Assembly (NCBI GenBank): GCA_943789225.1
Contig: CALSTH010000001.1
Coordinates: 310,001-374,000, forward strand
DNA: 64,000 bases
From: MS024-2A sp002292265
Lineage (GTDB): Bacteria; Bacteroidota; Bacteroidia; Flavobacteriales; Flavobacteriaceae
Direction: 5' to 3'
The first letter of the stretch is position 1. Each line of letters starts with the position of its first letter. A program made the position numbers and the translations under genes. A model generated the notes under the pieces. That model worked only from the letters and a program-made list of their open reading frames with translations, was not told where the DNA came from and made no database searches. Of this stretch, positions 26,040-35,371 are shown one piece after another.

Positions 26040-26810
26040 ATGGATTACAATATCAAGTTAAAAAATAAAAATGTTCTTATAACCGCTGGAGCTCAAGGTA
26101 TAGGAGAATCTATAACAAAACATTTTATAGACTGCGGTGCTAATGTTGCCATCCATTATTTTTCCAGTTCAGATTCAGCTACACAGCTGGAGAAATTGGC
26201 AACAAGTAAAGGTCAAAAAGCCATTGTAATAAATGGCGATTTAACAAATGAAGATGAGGCAACTAGTTTGGTTAAAAAAACTGTAGATGCCTTAGGTGGT
26301 TTGGATATACTAATCAATAATGCCGGCTCATTAGTGGCACGTAATACGTTAAGTGAAATACAAACTGATTTTTGGCATAAAGTAATGGATATTAATCTTA
26401 CGTCAATGCTGTTTGTCACAAAAGCTGCTGTTCCTTATTTGGCAAAAAACGACAAAAGTAGTATTGTAAATCTAGCATCACTTGCAGGTCGCAAAGGAGG
26501 ACACGCAGGTTCGCTAGCTTATGCTACCAGTAAAGGGGCTATTCTGACCTTTACAAGAGCTTTATCTTCTGAGTTAGGTGATAATGGAATAAGAGTAAAT
26601 GCAGTTGCTCCAGGACTTATTTTAGGAACTTCATTTCACAACACACATACCACAAAAGAATCTGCAGCAGCTACAATAGTAAATATACCGATAAAACGAG
26701 CTGGAAATGCGGCAGATGTAGCCCGAGCAGTTTTATATTTAGCATCTGAGTATGATGGATTTATTACTGGGGCTACTTTAGATATAAATGGGGGAGTGTA
26801 TACTATGTAA
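26040..26810 (+). CDS. Short-chain dehydrogenase/reductase
   Basis: 256 residues, classical SDR. The cofactor motif reads ITAGAQGIG (Ala in place of the first Gly of TGxxxGIG), followed by INNAG, a catalytic Ser in NLASLAGRKG, YATSK and a C-terminal NGGVYTM. It closes the lyase-kinase fusion-transporter run (10 nt after the transporter). It could be a 4-deoxy-L-erythro-5-hexoseulose uronate (DEH) reductase or a gluconate/keto-gluconate reductase working with the gluconokinase. A second SDR at 34449 is the better candidate for DEH reductase because it lies beside KDG kinase. Confidence 0.85.
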   Translation: MDYNIKLKNKNVLITAGAQGIGESITKHFIDCGANVAIHYFSSSDSATQLEKLATSKGQKAIVINGDLTNEDEATSLVKKTVDALGGLDILINNAGSLVARNTLSEIQTDFWHKVMDINLTSMLFVTKAAVPYLAKNDKSSIVNLASLAGRKGGHAGSLAYATSKGAILTFTRALSSELGDNGIRVNAVAPGLILGTSFHNTHTTKESAAATIVNIPIKRAGNAADVARAVLYLASEYDGFITGATLDINGGVYTM

Positions 26811-26918
26811 AATTAAAATTAATTGTAAAAAGTAGAATAGAACAAATAACTAAAGCTCAAGAATACCCTAGAAAAGAATTAAATAGTAAAATCAAAAAAC
26901 AATAAAACCAGAGAAAAA

Positions 26919-27266
26919 ATGAAAACATTTGGAACAAGTAAAGAATTTATTAAAGGAAACGATTTAGACTGGGAGACCGTAGGCGAAGGTCTCAAACGAC
27001 AAATAATGGGCTATGACGATAAAATTATGCTCGTCAAAGTACATTTTGAAGTTGGTGCTGTAGGACAAATGCACGAGCACTATCATAGCCAAACGACTTA
27101 TGTAGAAAGCGGAACCTTTGATGTTACAATAGGTAAAGAAACCAAAACGTTAAAGGGAGGTGACTGTTTTTACATTCCGCCACACACTATGCATGGTGCT
27201 ATTTGTACAGAAGCCGGAGTTCTTATCGATGTCTTCAGTCCTATCCGCGAAGATTTTATGGAATAG
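26919..27266 (+). CDS. kdgF: KdgF-like cupin (unsaturated uronate linearisation)
   Basis: 115 residues, one cupin barrel without signal peptide. Metal-binding residues are visible in HEHYHSQTTYVESG (His52, His54, His56, Gln58) and PPHTMHG (His92). Length and motifs match KdgF, which opens the ring of 4,5-unsaturated uronate monomers to the linear keto form (DEH). This is the step directly after exolytic alginate cleavage, and the position between lyase and SusCD genes fits. It lies 108 nt after the SDR stop and may be expressed from the same transcript. Confidence 0.8.
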   Translation: MKTFGTSKEFIKGNDLDWETVGEGLKRQIMGYDDKIMLVKVHFEVGAVGQMHEHYHSQTTYVESGTFDVTIGKETKTLKGGDCFYIPPHTMHGAICTEAGVLIDVFSPIREDFME

Positions 27267-27287
27267 AACAACTTTATTTATAAAAAG

Positions 27288-27352
27288 TTGTGTATTAAGT
27301 TTTTTTTAATACATTTGGTAAACCAATTTGGAATACCAGTTTGGTTATCCAA
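27288..27352 (+). promoter_or_regulatory. susC promoter with three-copy operator array
   Basis: TTG at 27288-27290, 19 nt spacer, and TACATTTG at 27310-27317 form a good Bacteroidota promoter. Three 12-bp palindromic units follow in register: TTGGTAAACCAA (27315-27326), TTGGAATACCAG (27328-27339) and TTGGTTATCCAA (27341-27352), each starting 13 bp after the last. The first overlaps the -7 element, the others the start site and early leader, consistent with repression. The form (palindrome with GT/AC arms) fits a GntR/FadR regulator such as the one at 32352. Confidence 0.75.
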
Positions 27353-27366
27353 ATAATAAACAATAA

Positions 27367-27393
27367 AAAAGGACAGGTTTGACCTATCCTTTT
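27367..27393 (+). terminator. Hairpin in the susC leader (terminator or attenuator)
   Basis: Stem AAAAGGACAGG/CCTATCCTTTT (one C-A mismatch, 5-nt loop) followed by a short T-rich end. It lies about 40 nt downstream of the predicted susC start site and 155 nt before the susC ATG, so it is inside the leader of that transcript. It may simply end read-through from kdgF, or reduce susC transcription as an attenuator. Confidence 0.5.
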
Positions 27394-27548
27394 CTAAAGA
27401 TTACTTCATGTTAGAGGGAAGTAATTGAGTGTACCGCAAAAGCAGTTATAACAAATTTACTCATTTTAATTTAAAATGTAATTGTTTTTGTGTTTGTTTC
27501 TTTTAAGAGACAAAAAATAAAAAACAATGTCTAATTAATTTAAAAAGT

Positions 27549-30500
27549 ATGAAAATCAAAACACAACTAACACTACTTTTTGTCCTGTTTGGCTTAACAC
27601 TCACCATAGCCCAGACAAACGTAGGTGGAACAGTACTAGGTACCGATGGTCAACCCATCCCAGGTGCCACAGTTATTGTTCAAGAAACAGGTGATGGGGT
27701 AATTTCTGATTTTGACGGTCAATTTTCAATAGGTGTTGAAAACGGACAAAATATTGAAGTTTCCTACATTGGGTTTGGAACCCAGATCATCGAATTTACG
27801 GGTCAGGACACGTTAAGCGTTACTTTAGTTCAAGACCTTACCCAATTGGATGAGATCGTAGTAACAGGTTATGGAACTAGAAAAAGATCTCAATTAACTG
27901 GAGCTGTTGCAAAAATTGGAGGTAGTGAAGTTGCTGCTGTCCAAACTGCACGTGTAGATGATGCATTAGCTGGTAAGCTGGCCGGTGTTTTAATACAAAA
28001 CCAAGATGGTTCACCAGGTGCTGCTCCAAAAATCCAAATTAGGGCTGCCTCATCAATTTCTGGAGCTTCAAATCCATTGGTTGTTGTTGACGGATACCCA
28101 ATTTCAGGAGGGATTCAGTCAATTAATCCGAATGATATTCAAAGTATTGAGGTATTAAAAGATGCTGCTTCAGCCGCAATTTACGGTTCGAGAGGTGCAA
28201 ATGGTGTTGTCTTAGTGACTACGAAAAAAGGTACATCAGGCGCAACCAAATTTAGCTACAGTGCTTACACTAGTACTTCAAGTAAATACCGAGAAAACAT
28301 CCTTCAGTCAGGTCCAGAATGGGCTGCTACTGCAAGAGCAGAAATTGCTGCTGGGAATTGGACAAGTACGGTTTCTACTAAAGATGCGGCATTTTTAGAA
28401 TACAGATTAAGTGCATATGAAAATTCTCCAGGTGCAATTAGCCCTGAAGACTGGCTTTTTCAAAATGGACACACACAAAGTCATGACTTTAGTATGCGTG
28501 GTGGAAGCGAAGATGTAAAATATTTTGCGTCAGTTGGATACCAAGACGTCGAAGGTGTAGTTATAACTCAAGGCTATGAGAGATTAAATTTTAGAATGAA
28601 TCTTGATGCAAAACTAAACGATAAAATTTCTGCAGGTATTAGCGCAAATGGATTTTCATCTACAAGAGATATCTTAGGACACGACATGAGAGATTTGTTG
28701 AGAGCCTATGGGGTACACCCTATTTATCATACTGCTGGATCAATTGCTTTCGTTCAACAATTGGATGCTCAAGCTCAGAGCTTAGGATTAACTGCTTTCG
28801 ACAATGGATACAGAGGGTCTGGTTATGAAGCAAATAGCATATATGCATTAGAACCAGGAATGGCAGCACAAGATTGGCACTATGGTAGAGCAAACAATGG
28901 TATTGGAGGATCTGGTGATGCTGGACCTGCTGCGAAGCTCGATAATGTTGAAAGTTGGGAAAAATCATATTTTGCTAACTTAAATGGTTATTTACAATAT
29001 GAGATTATAGATGGTTTGAATGTAAAAACTGTTTTAGGAGGTGATATTCGAGACACGCAAGCTTACTCTCACAGATTACTTGGTTATGATTCTAGAGCTA
29101 GAAACTCACAAACCTTCATGAGACAAACTGATTTAAAAGTATCTACTTTGTTAAGTGAAACTACTTTGAACTTTGCAAAAGTGATCGGGAATCACGACAT
29201 TTCAGCTGTTGCGGGGTTTGAAGTTCAATCAACGAAATTTAACGGAACATCACTAAGGGGTGTAAATGTACCTGATGAAGCTATTCTTAATTTCAATTTA
29301 CTAGAACCCTCTGATATTGGTGTTTCTGAAAGAAAAGAAACAAGAGTTCGAGAAAGTGTTTTCGGACGTGTAAATTATGCATATAATGACCGTTATTTAG
29401 CTTCAGTATCTTTAAGAAGAGATGGTGATTCTCGTTTTGGCGCCAACAATAGATATGAAACTTTCCCAGCATTATCTGTAGGATGGAATATTCACAATGA
29501 GGCTTTTTTAGAAAATAATGAAACTTTGAGCCAATTAAAACTGAGATTCAGTACAGGTTCTTTAGGAACAACTTCATTCTTAGGTTCGTATAATTCTTTA
29601 AGTCTTTTATCTCCCTCAGCAACAATATACGGAACAGGATATCTAATCCCGTCTAATTCACCAAATCCAGATTTAACATGGCAAACCAATACTGAGACCA
29701 ATTTTGGTATTGATTTAGGATTCTTAAATAATCGTTTGACTTTGGGTGTTGACTATTATACCTCCGATATCGAAGATATCTTAATCAATCAAGCACAGTC
29801 AGAGGTATTAGGAAACCCATCTTCTATTCTAAACGTTGGTGATGTTACCAGTTCAGGTATTGAATTTCAATTAGGAGCATCATTAGTTAATAATGGTGAT
29901 TTCACTTGGAATATGAATGCCAACTTATCTACTGTTAACACTGAGATCACTGACCTGGGTGGTTTAGATGAATTACCACAGCAAATCTTTGGACAAAGTG
30001 GTCGGGGTGCTGTTTTTAGAAATTATGTAGGTGGAGAAATTGGAGAAATGTGGGGATTAGAAACAATCGGTGAAGTTGAAATGGAATACCTAGCTGATGG
30101 TACAAGACACCCAAACAGCATGACTGGTGAATCTTATGTAGTTGACCAAAATGACGATGGTATAATTGACAGAACTAAAACTGTAGAAGATGGGGGTGAC
30201 TTAGTTAAAATTGGACAAAATACACCTGATTTTTACTGGGGTATGACACATAACTTAAGTTATGACAATTTTGACATGTCTTTACAGTTCCAAGGGTCTC
30301 ACGGAGCAGATGTTTACAATATTGATCCTTTATATTACGGTTCACAATGGGGTGGACGTCTGGATAACGCTCGTATAGATTCTGATGGTGATCGTATTGC
30401 TGATCACAATGATGAATACCTTGAAAGAAATAGAAACCAAACCGATGCTGTATTACAAGACGCTTCTTTTATTGCATTGAGAAATTTAACAATTGGATAT

Positions 30501-30710
30501 ACATTTGATTCTTCTTTGATTGATGGTCTTGGTTTGGATTCTGTAAGGGCTTATCTAGCTGGAACGAACTTGCTATATATTATGGGAGACGATTATACCT
30601 CATACAATCCAGAGGGTGTGAAAGGCACTGACCCTACAATCTATGGTGCACAAGTAGGTGCAAGTCCAGTTGTTAGAAGTTTTACTTTAGGGTTAAACGT
30701 TAACTTTTAA
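27549..30710 (+). CDS. SusC-like TonB-dependent outer-membrane transporter (alginate oligomers)
   Basis: 1053 residues. Signal peptide ending LTIAQ; then a carboxypeptidase-like regulatory domain (VGGTVLGTDGQPIPGATVIV to about residue 90), the TonB-box region LDEIVVTGYGTRKR, the plug (PLVVVDGYPISGGIQSINPNDIQSIEVLKDAASAAIYGSRGANGVVLVTTKKG) and a large beta-barrel ending in an aromatic residue (LGLNVNF). It imports oligosaccharides through the outer membrane with its SusD partner, encoded 12 nt downstream. The surrounding lyase, KdgF and KDG genes identify alginate oligomers as the probable cargo. Transcription likely starts at 27324 or near it, leaving a leader of over 200 nt. Confidence 0.92.
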   Translation: MKIKTQLTLLFVLFGLTLTIAQTNVGGTVLGTDGQPIPGATVIVQETGDGVISDFDGQFSIGVENGQNIEVSYIGFGTQIIEFTGQDTLSVTLVQDLTQLDEIVVTGYGTRKRSQLTGAVAKIGGSEVAAVQTARVDDALAGKLAGVLIQNQDGSPGAAPKIQIRAASSISGASNPLVVVDGYPISGGIQSINPNDIQSIEVLKDAASAAIYGSRGANGVVLVTTKKGTSGATKFSYSAYTSTSSKYRENILQSGPEWAATARAEIAAGNWTSTVSTKDAAFLEYRLSAYENSPGAISPEDWLFQNGHTQSHDFSMRGGSEDVKYFASVGYQDVEGVVITQGYERLNFRMNLDAKLNDKISAGISANGFSSTRDILGHDMRDLLRAYGVHPIYHTAGSIAFVQQLDAQAQSLGLTAFDNGYRGSGYEANSIYALEPGMAAQDWHYGRANNGIGGSGDAGPAAKLDNVESWEKSYFANLNGYLQYEIIDGLNVKTVLGGDIRDTQAYSHRLLGYDSRARNSQTFMRQTDLKVSTLLSETTLNFAKVIGNHDISAVAGFEVQSTKFNGTSLRGVNVPDEAILNFNLLEPSDIGVSERKETRVRESVFGRVNYAYNDRYLASVSLRRDGDSRFGANNRYETFPALSVGWNIHNEAFLENNETLSQLKLRFSTGSLGTTSFLGSYNSLSLLSPSATIYGTGYLIPSNSPNPDLTWQTNTETNFGIDLGFLNNRLTLGVDYYTSDIEDILINQAQSEVLGNPSSILNVGDVTSSGIEFQLGASLVNNGDFTWNMNANLSTVNTEITDLGGLDELPQQIFGQSGRGAVFRNYVGGEIGEMWGLETIGEVEMEYLADGTRHPNSMTGESYVVDQNDDGIIDRTKTVEDGGDLVKIGQNTPDFYWGMTHNLSYDNFDMSLQFQGSHGADVYNIDPLYYGSQWGGRLDNARIDSDGDRIADHNDEYLERNRNQTDAVLQDASFIALRNLTIGYTFDSSLIDGLGLDSVRAYLAGTNLLYIMGDDYTSYNPEGVKGTDPTIYGAQVGASPVVRSFTLGLNVNF

Positions 30711-30721
30711 ATTATAAAAAA

Positions 30722-32059
30722 ATGAAATATATAAAAATAGTATTGGGATCGCTGTTCTTAATAACAGCATGTTCAACTGACTTGGACCAATCCCCACCAA
30801 ATTTTGCTAGTGCAGATTCATTAACAGATTTTGGAGGAGTATTAAATGCGGCTTACTATTATCAATTAGGTAGTGTTACCCCATTGGCATTAATGGCTGA
30901 GTTTAGAGCAGATAATGCGCTGATGCAAGAAGCGCCTTACACCGAATTTGACGAGTTTACAAATAATTTAACCACAATGGAAGATCAATTTTTTGGTCCT
31001 CTTTACACGGCAATGTATAAGTCAATACTAAGTGCAAACAATGTAATTGAAAACTCTACTGATGATACAGAAGTAGCTGAAGCTAAGTTTTTAAGAGCTT
31101 TGTCTTATTTTAAATTAGTTAAATCTTTTGGTGCTGTAACTGTTAATTTATCTGCTGCTCCGAGTTTAACTGATACATCTATTTTACAAAGACAAAATGC
31201 TGATCAAGTTTACAGCAGTGTTATCATTCCCGATTTGAATGATGCTGTTGCTGGCTTAAGTGCGACAATAGTAGATGGGAGAGCTTCAAAATATGCAGCT
31301 CAAGCACTACTAGGAAAAGTATATGCAACTTTGGGAGATTATTCTAATGCAGAAACACAACTTGCAGCTGTTGTAAACGGTGCTGCTGGTGCAGGTATTA
31401 GTTTAAAGCCCAACTTCAATGAAATTTTTGGAGCAGCAAATGAATCTGGTAACTCAGAAATCATTTATGCTACTCGTATTTCAAGTTCTATTGTAGATGA
31501 ATATAATTTTGGTTCTGATTTTTGGAATTGGTTTGTTGGTGATGATTCAAAGTCTGATTTACCTGTTGATCCAGATTTAGTAGCTGCATTTGACGCAAGC
31601 GATGCCAATGGTGGGGGAACTGACTTAAGAAGAGCAGTAACTCTTAGTGATGACGGTTTAAAAGCGATTAAATTTCCAAAAGAAGGAGGTTTAGGAGGCG
31701 AGCATGACTGGATTGAAATCAGATTAGCGGATGTTATTTTATTATATGCAGAAGCATTGAATGAAAATGGTGCAGCTGCAGATACCGTTTTAGCTTTATT
31801 AGATCCCATCAGAACAAGAGCTGGTTTAACAAGTCTGACAGGAACTGTAAGTTCACAAGCAGATGTTAAACAAGCTATCGCTAATGAGAGAAGACTAGAA
31901 TTGGCTTTTGAAGGGCACAGATGGTTTGATTTGGTAAGAACAGGAACTGTTGATGCTGAAATGGGACAAACAGTGAATAGTAATTATCACCTATTTCCTA
32001 TTCCAATATCTGAAATACTCGCCACCAATGGTGTCATTACTCAGAATCCTGGGTACTAG
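30722..32059 (+). CDS. SusD/RagB-family surface glycan-binding lipoprotein
   Basis: 445 residues. LITAC lipobox (Cys17). The sequence has SusD features: tetratricopeptide-like helical segments (AEAKFLRALSYFKLVKSFG), and a C-terminal block with IRLADVILLYAEALNENG, RTRAGL and ANERRLELAFEGHRWFDLVRTG, which is diagnostic. It caps the SusC barrel and binds incoming oligosaccharides, here probably alginate fragments. Codons and spacing indicate one transcript with susC. The 292-nt stretch after it holds only AT-rich DNA, a hairpin near 32170-32185 (AGTAAT/ATTACT) and the gntR promoter. Confidence 0.93.
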   Translation: MKYIKIVLGSLFLITACSTDLDQSPPNFASADSLTDFGGVLNAAYYYQLGSVTPLALMAEFRADNALMQEAPYTEFDEFTNNLTTMEDQFFGPLYTAMYKSILSANNVIENSTDDTEVAEAKFLRALSYFKLVKSFGAVTVNLSAAPSLTDTSILQRQNADQVYSSVIIPDLNDAVAGLSATIVDGRASKYAAQALLGKVYATLGDYSNAETQLAAVVNGAAGAGISLKPNFNEIFGAANESGNSEIIYATRISSSIVDEYNFGSDFWNWFVGDDSKSDLPVDPDLVAAFDASDANGGGTDLRRAVTLSDDGLKAIKFPKEGGLGGEHDWIEIRLADVILLYAEALNENGAAADTVLALLDPIRTRAGLTSLTGTVSSQADVKQAIANERRLELAFEGHRWFDLVRTGTVDAEMGQTVNSNYHLFPIPISEILATNGVITQNPGY

Positions 32060-32316
32060 TATTAAATAAATTTAAATAGTTGATAGTTAGTTAATAGTTC
32101 TAATATTTTTTGTTAATATTTGATTTATGGTTAAATGAGGGCCTTTTATAATTTTTATTGTTTCGAAGTAATTTCAATTACTCCAAAACAGAGCAACATG
32201 AAAATTGTAGAAGTCCCTCTTTTTCTTAAAAGCAAAGGAATTTTATAGAAATCGCTAACTATCCTAGAATGTATATTACGTGAAATTGTGTTACATTAAA
32301 TAAATTTCTAAATGTT

Positions 32317-32346
32317 TATTTTTAGTAAACTAAAATAACGGACCAA
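32317..32346 (+). promoter_or_regulatory. gntR promoter with degenerate operator (autoregulation)
   Basis: A -7-like TATTTTTA (32317-32324) overlaps TTAGTAAACTAA at 32322-32333, a variant of the palindrome found before the lyase and susC genes. Thirteen bp later, 32335-32346 keeps only the right half (ACCAA). The same placement relative to the -7 element as at susC suggests the regulator represses itself weakly. Confidence 0.55.
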
Positions 32347-32351
32347 TAAGA

Positions 32352-33044
32352 ATGCTTATAGCCACTGAAATACAGCGAATTCAAAAGCGAATAATAGCAC
32401 AGATTAAAGCGCTTATCAATAATAAGAACTATGAACCTGGAGACAAACTGCCCTCCGAGAGAATGCTGGCAGAGAAATTTGAGGTTACGCGTTCTAATAT
32501 TAGAGACTCAATTCAAACCCTTGAATTTTATGGTTTGGTTAAATCCATCCCACAAAGCGGGACTTTTGTTGCGGATATTGGGATTACCGCTTTAAATGGA
32601 ATGATAGATGATATTTTGAACCTACCCTCTCCAAGCTTTAAAGAGTTGGTAGAAGCACGTATCTTTTTAGAATTAAAAGGAGTTAAACTTGCTGCACTAA
32701 GGAGAACAGAGGACGATTTGATTCATTTAGAAAATGCGCTTGCGGCTTATTCGGATAAAGTGATTCGTGGTGAAGACGCCGTACAAGAAGATTTACTCTT
32801 TCATTTAGCCATTGCAAAAGCAAGTGGGAATCCGACTTTGAACACCTTTATGTTAAAGATTACTCCAGAGATCATCACAAATTTTGAAAAACATCATGTT
32901 TGTGATAAGGATACCGCATTTAAAGGGATTCAGGAGCATAAAGATATTCTTGATGCGATTCGCTCAATGGATACGGTAGAAGCAAAAAATGCGATGAAAA
33001 AGCATTTTAAAAATTTATATCAATACTGTTATAGTGCTTACTAA
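32352..33044 (+). CDS. GntR/FadR-type transcriptional regulator of the alginate locus
   Basis: 230 residues. The N-terminal winged HTH (YEPGDKLPSERMLAEKFEVTRSNIRDSIQTLEFYGLVKSIPQSGTFVAD) is a standard GntR domain. The C-terminal part is an FCD domain with its Asp/His metal or ligand site (DLLFHLAIAKASGNPTL and QEHKDILDAI). FadR-type regulators bind palindromes with GT...AC arms and release DNA when they bind a pathway intermediate; KDG or DEH is the probable effector by context. The arrays at 20772, 27315 and 32322 are its likely sites. It separates the uptake genes from the catabolic operon 33125-37089. Confidence 0.9.
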   Translation: MLIATEIQRIQKRIIAQIKALINNKNYEPGDKLPSERMLAEKFEVTRSNIRDSIQTLEFYGLVKSIPQSGTFVADIGITALNGMIDDILNLPSPSFKELVEARIFLELKGVKLAALRRTEDDLIHLENALAAYSDKVIRGEDAVQEDLLFHLAIAKASGNPTLNTFMLKITPEIITNFEKHHVCDKDTAFKGIQEHKDILDAIRSMDTVEAKNAMKKHFKNLYQYCYSAY

Positions 33045-33124
33045 TAAGGGAGTACACAACTTCAAGTAATAGAGGAAATATTAATTGGCATTCAGTCTAA
33101 TCTAAATGTCTTAAAAAAGCACTT

Positions 33125-34423
33125 ATGAAAGTTAGCGGATTGAGATGGTGGATTGTTGGATTAATAGCCTTGGCTACCGTCATAAACTATATTGATCGTC
33201 AATCGTTAAATGTACTTTGGCCAGAAATAGCTTCAGAACTTTATCCTGACAAAACTCCTTTTGAAAGGAAAGAGATTTATGCATTGATTTCCATCATTTT
33301 TGTTTTTTCCTATGCTTTTGGTCAAGCCATTTTCGGGAAAATATTCGATTGGATTGGCACGCGTTTAGGCTTTGCACTATCCATAGGAGTGTGGTCTATT
33401 GCAACAGCCCTGCATGCTTTTGCTACAGGCTTTAATAGCTTTGCTTTTTTCCGTTCCATATTAGGAATAGCTGAAGCAGGAAACTGGCCAGGTGCCACAA
33501 AAGGTAACGCGGAATGGTTTCCAGCTAAGGAACGAGCTTTTGCCCAAGGCTTATTTAACTCGGGCGCCTCTATCGGAGGAATAATTTCCATCCCTTTAAT
33601 TGCTTTTCTAACTCTCTATTTTAGTTGGCAAATGATTTTTGTCCTTGTCGGGCTTGTCGGTTTGTTGTGGTTATTACCTTGGATGTATATCGTTAAATCT
33701 GGACCAAAAACGCATCCTTGGATTACAGAGGAAGAAAAGCAGTATATTTTATCAGGACAAGTTAACGCAGTAGAATCTACAGAAGGAACGGATACAAGCT
33801 ATACTCCGGACACAAAGCAACTTCTTTCTCACAAAGAAAGTTGGGGAGTCATTATTTCTTCCGCGGCTATTGATCCGATATGGTGGTTGTTCGTTTTTTG
33901 GATACCGATCTATCTTTCAGAGGTTTACGGAATGGATGTAAAAGCGATAGGTATTTACGGATGGGTACCCTATGTAGGAGCTATGTTAGGTGCTTGGTTT
34001 GGAGGAATTTTAGCTCAAAACCGAATGAAAGCTGGTTGGAACGTAAATAAAACAAGAAAGTTTATCATTTCTTTAGGCTGTGTGATTATGCTTCCTGCTC
34101 TCTTTGCCATGTCAAATCCAGGAAGCCCCGTAACCGCTGTATTGATTATGGCAGTGATCCTTTTTGGTTTTCAAACCGCCATTGGAAATGTTCAGACCTT
34201 ACCTAGTGATCTCTTTAGTGGAAAAACAGTGGGAACCCTTGCCGGATTTGCCGGAATGGGGGCTAAGTTAGCTGCTGCAGCATTGACCTACTTGGTACCC
34301 TGGTTGACTACGGGAGGGAATTATACTCCAGCTTTTATCATTGGTGCTGCTCTTGCCATTATTGCAATGATCAGCGTTTTACTATTGTGCCCCTCAATTG
34401 AACCACTTAGAAATAAAAATTAA
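33125..34423 (+). CDS. MFS hexuronate transporter (ExuT-like)
   Basis: 432 residues with twelve predicted membrane segments. The start RWWIVGLIALATVINYIDRQSLNVLWPEI with the conserved DR, the loop KIFDWIGTRLGFALSIGVWSIATALH, and AEAGNWPGATKGNAEWFPAKERAFAQGLFNSGASIGG are characteristic of the anion:cation symporter (hexuronate/glucarate) family. It would take unsaturated or linear uronate monomers across the inner membrane. Reductase, KDG kinase and aldolase genes follow on the same strand, giving a compact catabolic operon. Confidence 0.9.
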   Translation: MKVSGLRWWIVGLIALATVINYIDRQSLNVLWPEIASELYPDKTPFERKEIYALISIIFVFSYAFGQAIFGKIFDWIGTRLGFALSIGVWSIATALHAFATGFNSFAFFRSILGIAEAGNWPGATKGNAEWFPAKERAFAQGLFNSGASIGGIISIPLIAFLTLYFSWQMIFVLVGLVGLLWLLPWMYIVKSGPKTHPWITEEEKQYILSGQVNAVESTEGTDTSYTPDTKQLLSHKESWGVIISSAAIDPIWWLFVFWIPIYLSEVYGMDVKAIGIYGWVPYVGAMLGAWFGGILAQNRMKAGWNVNKTRKFIISLGCVIMLPALFAMSNPGSPVTAVLIMAVILFGFQTAIGNVQTLPSDLFSGKTVGTLAGFAGMGAKLAAAALTYLVPWLTTGGNYTPAFIIGAALAIIAMISVLLLCPSIEPLRNKN

Positions 34424-34448
34424 AATAAATTAAAAAATATATAATTAA

Positions 34449-35213
34449 ATGAATAATTCAGAAAATAGAGTAGCCCTTATCACCGGTGCTACTGGAGGTA
34501 TCGGGTTTGAAGTAGCAAAGCGTCTAGGACAGGACGGATTTACCGTAGTTTTAAATGGTATAGAAGATACAGAAGGTGAGAAAAAAGCTGCAGAATTAAC
34601 CCGTCAAGGTATCACGGCTGAATATGTCGGTTTTGACGTAACAGATGAAGAGGCAGTTAACCAAAATATCAAAGCCCTAGGTGAAAAGTATGGGAAGATT
34701 GATGTCGTTGTTAATAATGCCGGTGGTCTAGGAGGTCGCCAACGTTTTGAAGAAATGACGACGGAATTCTATAGAAAAGTGATGGCTTTAAATTTAGATT
34801 CAACGTTCTTTATTTCGAGAGCTGCCATTCCTTTTTTAAAGAAAGGAGAGCACCCCACTATCATCAATTACACTTCAAATGCAGGATGGAACGCAGGGGG
34901 ACCTGGCGCTGGTATTTACGGAACTTCTAAAGCAGGTGTTCATGCGATCACTAGAGCCCTTGCTAAAGACCTGGCCGAATACAACATTCGTGTCAATGCT
35001 GTATCTCCTGGAACCATTGATACCCCATTTCACGCTCAGATAAAGTCCACTAAACCTGAAGTTTTTGCCTCTTGGAAGAACAACATCATGTTAGGTAGAT
35101 TAGGACAACCTGAAGAAGTTGCCAACGTAGTTTCTTTTCTCGCGAGTAGTGACGCTTCTTTTATTACAGCGGAAACTGTTCAAATTGGAGGAGGACAAGC
35201 ATTGGGGATCTAG
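34449..35213 (+). CDS. SDR oxidoreductase, probable DEH reductase
   Basis: 254 residues, classical SDR with TGATGGIG, VNNAGG, YTSNAGW (catalytic Ser) and YGTSK (Tyr/Lys), ending in QIGGGQALGI. It lies between the hexuronate transporter and KDG kinase. In alginate catabolism an SDR reduces 4-deoxy-L-erythro-5-hexoseulose uronate to 2-keto-3-deoxygluconate; the position makes this the best candidate. Cofactor preference is not evident. It is only distantly similar to the SDR at 26040, so they are not a recent duplicate pair. Confidence 0.85.
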   Translation: MNNSENRVALITGATGGIGFEVAKRLGQDGFTVVLNGIEDTEGEKKAAELTRQGITAEYVGFDVTDEEAVNQNIKALGEKYGKIDVVVNNAGGLGGRQRFEEMTTEFYRKVMALNLDSTFFISRAAIPFLKKGEHPTIINYTSNAGWNAGGPGAGIYGTSKAGVHAITRALAKDLAEYNIRVNAVSPGTIDTPFHAQIKSTKPEVFASWKNNIMLGRLGQPEEVANVVSFLASSDASFITAETVQIGGGQALGI

Positions 35214-35371
35214 GGATCATCATCTTTTAACAAGTTTTAGTTAAACTTAACGACCTGAATTTTAGTAAAAAAAGCAATGAAAGGAGTCGGCTCTTCTAGT
35301 AAAATAGAGGCAGGTTTTACTTTAGTTTTTCAAGCGTACAATTACGAAAAAAATAAATCTTAAATTTGAAT

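Noticed and set aside
32198..32248. 16-codon frame MKIVEVPLFLKSKGIL before gntR
   Set aside because: Too short, no ribosome-binding site, not followed by a related reading frame.
35237..35250. TTAGTTAAACTTAA before kdgK as a further operator
   Set aside because: It differs from the 12-bp unit in length and arms, and has no neighbour at 13 bp.
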